Assembly (NCBI GenBank): GCA_001564135.1
Contig: LKNH01000026.1
Span: forward strand, 1-16,440
Length of the DNA stretch: 16,440 nt
Direction: 5' to 3'
Source: Halobacteriaceae archaeon Tc-Br11_E2g27
Lineage (GTDB): Archaea; Halobacteriota; Halobacteria; Halobacteriales; Haloarculaceae
Shown one piece after another: positions 12,700 through 16,440 of this stretch. Positions within the stretch are counted from its first letter, which is position 1. The number at the start of each line of letters is the position of its first letter. The translations under genes and the position numbers were made by a program. The notes under the pieces are model-generated. The model was not told where the DNA came from and searched no databases. It was given only the letters and a program-made list of their open reading frames with translations.

Positions 12700-13731
12700 T
12701 CACAACTCACGTGCGACATCCTGTTCAACAAGGACCGCAGCGTTCGGGGCAGGGAGCGTAACGACATCGTTCGCCGCGAGGTCGTAATCCCGGTCATCAA
12801 ACCCGACGAAGGTCTCAACATCGTCAGTGATGAGAACCGTCTCCCGCTCAGACATCTCGTCGGCAGGAGGTGATGAGGCGTCAGTCGATGGTTCATCGGA
12901 CCGAGGTTCTGACGACTGTGGTGGTGACTCGCTGGATTGTGGCGCTGTCGAAACGCTCCCTCCGTCAGTAGCCGGCGTCTCGCTGACCGATTCGGTCGGC
13001 GAGCCCTCACCAGTGTTGATATCATCTGGTACTGGCTCGTCGATATCCGGCGGTACCGGTCGTCCAGTATCGGACTGTTCAGTATCCGGATCGGAGCCCA
13101 TCACATCTGCAGCGGAAACTGACGACTCGGCGGGCTCAGCAGCTGCCGCAGATGAATCCGCTGCTGAGGTGTCAGCCGACGACTCAGTCGCTTGGGTGGA
13201 ATCCGTTACACCGGTCGGTGGCTCGGCTCCTGGCATACCAGTCTCACCGTCATGACCCGGTTGGCCGGCTTCGGTCTGTGGTGACGGTGGTGATTGCTTG
13301 GGCGAAGCTGTCGAACTACCAGACTGCGCTCCTCCAGCGGGGGACTCCCCGTCAAGGATGGTCATCACGCGGGAACGATTGTGTTTGATATCTGCAACCA
13401 GTTCCTCGAATAGGTCTTGCTCTTCGGCGGTCATCCCCTCTGCTTCGGATGGCAGCCCTGCAGCATCGAAAGAAGCCGCTTTGACAAGTTTCCCGATTCG
13501 TTTCTCGTAGATAGCCTCGACGGTCGTTTCAGCGGTACTGATTTCGTCGCTGAGTTGGCTGACTTCCGGTGAGTCGAAGGGGTCATCGGCGCGCTCTGCC
13601 GCACGGTCGCGCTCGCGGCGAAGTTGCTGGATGAACTCTGCCGCATCCTGATAAAACGACTCGCGTAACTGCTGGAGCTTATCGGTCTGTCGTTCTCGGT
13701 CGCGCGCGGTTTGTAGTTCGTCTAAATTCAT
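12700..13731 (-). CDS. gins: DNA replication factor GINS (Gins51/Gins15 type) with long disordered linker
   Basis: The 343-residue protein begins with the helical A domain (about 1-128), opening MNLDELQTARDRERQTDKLQ and including YEKRIGKLVKAASFDA. It ends with the small beta-rich B domain (about 295-343: ERETVLITDDVETFVGFDDR to NAAVLVEQDVAREL). A Ser/Thr/Pro/Ala/Glu/Asp-rich stretch of about 165 residues lies between them with no predicted fold. GINS joins MCM and a GAN/Cdc45-like nuclease at the replication fork and contacts primase. The usual archaeal subunit is roughly 170-210 residues, so the excess is the linker. The gene follows priS by 19 bp, an arrangement that itself supports the call. 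Confidence 0.88.
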   Translation of the reverse strand: MNLDELQTARDRERQTDKLQQLRESFYQDAAEFIQQLRRERDRAAERADDPFDSPEVSQLSDEISTAETTVEAIYEKRIGKLVKAASFDAAGLPSEAEGMTAEEQDLFEELVADIKHNRSRVMTILDGESPAGGAQSGSSTASPKQSPPSPQTEAGQPGHDGETGMPGAEPPTGVTDSTQATESSADTSAADSSAAAAEPAESSVSAADVMGSDPDTEQSDTGRPVPPDIDEPVPDDINTGEGSPTESVSETPATDGGSVSTAPQSSESPPQSSEPRSDEPSTDASSPPADEMSERETVLITDDVETFVGFDDRDYDLAANDVVTLPAPNAAVLVEQDVAREL

Positions 13732-13750
13732 TGCGTCCTCGCTCCCTCTG

Positions 13751-14923
13751 TCACTCTTTTCCCTTCTCGGCGCGGCCCCTGGCCATCAAGAACACGCCGA
13801 GATGCTCTGGAACAGTATGATTACCCTCCGGCAGTGTAAAACTATCGGCGTTCAACTCAAACGTTCCCCCATCTGTCACTTCGATGATGATCTCGTTCCC
13901 ACAGAACGTCTCCGGGACGGCATCCACGAGCGGGTCAAACTCATCAAGTTCATCCCGTGGAATGCGCCTGACTGAAAGGCCACTTCCGCCGTGGAGACTG
14001 CCGGGAAGCCGTATCAACCGATTCGTATCTGTTGAGACTGGCTCATCAATCGGCGCGTTCTCTTCGGTGACAACGTGAGAGGCAAACTGCTTGGCGAGGT
14101 TCTCAAAGACGTTGTGTGCCGAGAGGTTTCCGCGTTCAATCTCGACGAATCGGTTCTGGGTGAACTGGTAGGCAGTCTTCGCTTTTTTCTCGCCGACGCC
14201 GTCAAACTCCTGCAAGCGGGCGATACCTTCATCCTCGGGGAGGTCACGGACCTCGTCCATCAAAGCATACAGCCGCTCGTGTATCCGTGACCCCCAGCCA
14301 CCCTCCGGAAGATATCGGTTCGTTGCCGGGCTCTCACGGCCGGCCGTCCCGGCCACGATTTCTTCATCAACCAGTGCGTCAAATTCTAGCCCAATTCCAC
14401 GCACGTAATCAACAATTTCACGGCGTGCATCTCGGTCAAGCCGTTGGATATTTTCATCCCTGACGTGGACGTGATACCCTCGGCTACCAGAGAAGACAAC
14501 AGTTAGGTCCTCGAAGGCAAAGTCGTCTTCAAGGAAATCAAGCAGTCGGTAGAGTGCCTCCTTACAGGTAGCCAGCATTTCACGGTAGCTATCGTCTGCC
14601 GAGGTTCCGGGGAGATGGTCTGCATCGAGGTCAAAGATGAGGTCGGACCGGCGCCAGCCTTTCCCGTCCATGGTTTTCGCGCTCGGGTCATCGTATCGCC
14701 CGGCGGAGAAATAGACGTGTTTCGGGCGCTCGCGGGAGAGAAACTCACCGAGTTCGCCCAGGTCGATAAGCGCGTTATGGCGGACGTACGTCTCTCCGGG
14801 TCCCGTCGTCCACGGGACATACCCCCATTCGCGCTCGTGGGCGTCCGGTGGCGGGGTAAACTCCGTTCGTCGGTAGTGGTCGCCAAACCGACCGCGAAGA
14901 TACGCCAGTGTCCGCTCGTTCAC
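13751..14923 (-). CDS. priS: DNA primase small (catalytic) subunit PriS
   Basis: The GTG start gives 390 residues, the normal haloarchaeal length, and the N-terminus ERTLAYLRGRFGDHYRR is typical. Catalytic acids sit in LIFDLDADHL (Asp98 and Asp100). The nucleotide-binding SGSRGYHVHV is at 145-154, and DTNRLIRLPGSLHGGSGL at 299-316 carries the third acidic residue and the basic triphosphate-binding residues. With PriL, PriS makes the RNA/DNA primers for replication. It is followed after 19 bp by gins, so primase and the GINS scaffold that contacts it are made together. The PriL gene is not in the window. Confidence 0.96.
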   Translation of the reverse strand: MNERTLAYLRGRFGDHYRRTEFTPPPDAHEREWGYVPWTTGPGETYVRHNALIDLGELGEFLSRERPKHVYFSAGRYDDPSAKTMDGKGWRRSDLIFDLDADHLPGTSADDSYREMLATCKEALYRLLDFLEDDFAFEDLTVVFSGSRGYHVHVRDENIQRLDRDARREIVDYVRGIGLEFDALVDEEIVAGTAGRESPATNRYLPEGGWGSRIHERLYALMDEVRDLPEDEGIARLQEFDGVGEKKAKTAYQFTQNRFVEIERGNLSAHNVFENLAKQFASHVVTEENAPIDEPVSTDTNRLIRLPGSLHGGSGLSVRRIPRDELDEFDPLVDAVPETFCGNEIIIEVTDGGTFELNADSFTLPEGNHTVPEHLGVFLMARGRAEKGKE

Positions 14924-14995
14924 GCTCGTGGTCTACCAAGAGAACAACAATAGGTGTTTGTGTTTTGCGCAGCGGTGATGGTATCGACACCCTAG

Positions 14996-15003
14996 TAATT
15001 ATA
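14996..15003 (-). promoter_or_regulatory. Possible TATA box of priS-gins
   Basis: Minus-strand TATAATTA lies just after the SDR stop codon. It is about 75 nt before the priS GTG and would leave a leader of around 50 nt. A weaker CTATTGTT about 27 nt before the GTG is the alternative. Confidence 0.28.
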
Positions 15004-15006
15004 CTG

Positions 15007-15768
15007 CTATTTCACAAGATAACCACCGTCGATGACGAGATTCTCCCCATGAATGAAGCGGCCGCCGTCGCTTGCAAGCAAGACCGCAGCAGGGGCGATA
15101 TCTTCCGGCGTTCCAACAAACGGCGTCAGAATTCCCTCCAGGAGTTGCTCGCGTTGTTCTTCAGTCTCGACAGGCGTCATCCCGGATTCGACCGGGCCCG
15201 GACAGATGGCGTTGACTGCAATGCCCTCCGGGCCGTAATCAAGTGCCAGTTGCCGCGTCAGATTTGTCACTGCGCCTTTCGAGGCGACATAGGTCGCCTT
15301 TTCCGGAGACGCCCCACCGCGCAGCCCACGCTGTGAGGAGATGTTGATGATGCGGCCGTACTCGCTTTCACGAAGATGCAGGATAGCGTGTGTGATACAC
15401 CGACGAATTCCGGTCACGTTCACATCGAAGACCCGGTCCCATTCCTCGTCGGTTACCTCATGTAGCGGATTATTGCTAGTGACTCCCGCTGCGTTCACGA
15501 GGATGTCGAGACCGCCGAACGAGTCGACGGCAGTAGAGACAGCGGCGGCAACCGAGTCGTCGTCGGTGACATCCGTTTGGTGAAACTGTGCCGTTCCTCC
15601 ATCGGCTGTGATTGCCTCGACGGTGGGTTCTGCTTCACCGCTACGGGGCACCTCCTGAATATCAGCGACGAGCACTGACGCCCCCTCCTCGGCAAACGCA
15701 ATCGCAATGCCACGGCCGATACCGCTGCTTGCACCAGTCACCAGCGCAACACGCCCGTCGAGTTTCAT
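15007..15768 (-). CDS. SDR family oxidoreductase (FabG-like)
   Basis: The 253-residue protein is a classical short-chain dehydrogenase. It shows TGASSGIGRG at 11-20 for the dinucleotide, NAAG at 92-95, a catalytic Ser in INISSQRG (Ser145), Tyr160 and Lys164 in TYVASK, and CPGPVESGM after the active site. Aspartate in VADIQ near residue 36 after the second strand favours NAD(H) over NADP(H). It probably oxidises or reduces a sugar or polyol, given that an epimerase-type gene overlaps it upstream as ATGA (15765-15768), but the substrate is not readable. The start is fixed by this overlap. Confidence 0.92.
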   Translation of the reverse strand: MKLDGRVALVTGASSGIGRGIAIAFAEEGASVLVADIQEVPRSGEAEPTVEAITADGGTAQFHQTDVTDDDSVAAAVSTAVDSFGGLDILVNAAGVTSNNPLHEVTDEEWDRVFDVNVTGIRRCITHAILHLRESEYGRIINISSQRGLRGGASPEKATYVASKGAVTNLTRQLALDYGPEGIAVNAICPGPVESGMTPVETEEQREQLLEGILTPFVGTPEDIAPAAVLLASDGGRFIHGENLVIDGGYLVK

Positions 15769-16440
15769 GGCTGTGGTACCTCACCATCGGCACGTTCAGC
15801 CTTCCGCCAGGAATGCTGTGGCTCCCAGCCGAAATCCTCTCGTGCTTTTGCCGTCGAAAACGCTGCCTCGTCTCCCGAAAGGGAGCTCCCCGCTGGAAGC
15901 TCCCCCCACGCCGCTTCGATTGCGTCTGCTGTCGGGACGTCGAGATAGTTGTCGTCGGCGACAGCGAGATACGATTCGTGTCCAGCTGTATCAGCAAACA
16001 CCGCTTCGCGAATCAGCTGCGCGACGTCGCGAACGTCGATATATGACCAGAGACTTCCCGAGGGTGTTGCGTCCTCAACGGTGAACGCATCACGAATCTG
16101 TGGTGTTTCGTAGTTCCCTGGCTCCTGAATCCAGCTGGGCTGAATGCTCGTTACCGGAATCCCGTGGCGACGAACAGCCCGGTCAGCCAGTACCTCACCG
16201 ACGACTTTCGAGGTCCCGTACGCATCCTCCGGTCGCTGCGGAGAGGATTCGTCGATTGGGAGGGACGGAAGCGGTCGGGCTTCATCACGGAACGTAACCC
16301 CATAGGTTGCTTCGCTGGATGCCCAGACGACCGGAATATCGTGCTGTCCGGCGGCCTCGAAGACGTGATAGGTGCTGTTGACGTTCGTCGTGAACGTCTC
16401 CGTTCCAGCCCGGTGGCCTGCTCCCGGAATAGCGGCAAGA
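15765..16440 (-). CDS. NAD-dependent epimerase/dehydratase, N-terminus outside window
   Basis: The minus-strand frame is open from the right edge to the TGA at 15765-15767, giving 224 C-terminal residues. Visible are VVWASSEATYG, which holds the catalytic Ser/Thr region, AYGTSKVVGE with the Tyr-x3-Lys pair, IQPSWIQEPGNYETP and the substrate-domain end (AREDFGWEPQHSWR). These are hallmarks of extended SDR sugar epimerases and dehydratases. The Rossmann Gly-rich loop lies beyond the edge. Its stop overlaps the SDR start (ATGA), so the two are translationally coupled and may act on the same sugar. Confidence 0.9.
   Translation of the reverse strand, partial: LAAIPGAGHRAGTETFTTNVNSTYHVFEAAGQHDIPVVWASSEATYGVTFRDEARPLPSLPIDESSPQRPEDAYGTSKVVGEVLADRAVRRHGIPVTSIQPSWIQEPGNYETPQIRDAFTVEDATPSGSLWSYIDVRDVAQLIREAVFADTAGHESYLAVADDNYLDVPTADAIEAAWGELPAGSSLSGDEAAFSTAKAREDFGWEPQHSWRKAERADGEVPQP

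Noticed and set aside
12827..13255. Plus-strand Ser/Gly/Asp-rich frame of 142 residues
   Set aside because: It is the complement of the low-complexity GINS linker, so its composition is a by-product of that repeat-like region.
13040..13330. Repetitive-looking TCAGTC/GACTC-type sequence suggestive of a CRISPR or satellite
   Set aside because: The repetition is irregular, in frame and explained by Ser/Asp/Pro-rich coding in GINS; there are no constant repeats with spacers.
1..16440. A defence, toxin-antitoxin or phage-derived system
   Set aside because: Every supported gene fits core metabolism, information processing or membrane functions, and no gene with nuclease-helicase, integrase or toxin hallmarks is clustered here.

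Overview
The window is chromosomal DNA from a haloarchaeon (class Halobacteria). The proteins are strongly acidic (Asp/Glu-rich). Several genes have a TATA-like box about 23-30 nt before the start codon, as expected for leaderless archaeal mRNAs. The informational genes are archaeal: small-subunit primase, GINS, Rpl37Ae, RNA polymerase subunit P, KEOPS Pcc1, prefoldin beta and archease. By eye the base composition is only moderately GC-rich for the class; I do not assign a genus.

Left part (1-7339), mixed strands: a DMT/EamA transporter cut by the window edge; a GIDE-domain membrane protein; a 55-residue histone-fold-like protein and a small zinc-finger protein; archease, divergent from a RimI-like GNAT acetyltransferase; a DUF192 protein; a CimA/LeuA-type synthase; an aldo/keto reductase; and a Tat lipoprotein.

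Middle (7360-10026), all on the minus strand: rpl37ae, rpoP and pcc1 run head to tail, followed by pfdB and DUF3194 from their own promoter, then a bifunctional-nuclease-family protein and a HAD hydrolase. ATGA overlaps join rpl37ae/rpoP and pfdB/DUF3194. Ribosome, RNA polymerase, tRNA t6A modification and chaperone genes are thus packed together.

Right part (10094-16440), all minus: an exported, membrane-anchored double-HKD phospholipase D-like protein, a polytopic DUF4203-like protein, GINS, the primase catalytic subunit PriS, an SDR oxidoreductase and, overlapping it by ATGA, an NAD-dependent epimerase cut by the right edge.

I see no CRISPR array, insertion sequence, rRNA, tRNA or recognisable defence cassette. 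The window is mostly core genome. The points most worth following are a Rpl37Ae with no cysteine at all, a histone-fold-like protein that stops before helix 3, a GINS subunit with a linker of roughly 165 residues, a GIDE protein without a RING domain, and small inverted repeats in front of the zinc-finger and cimA genes.
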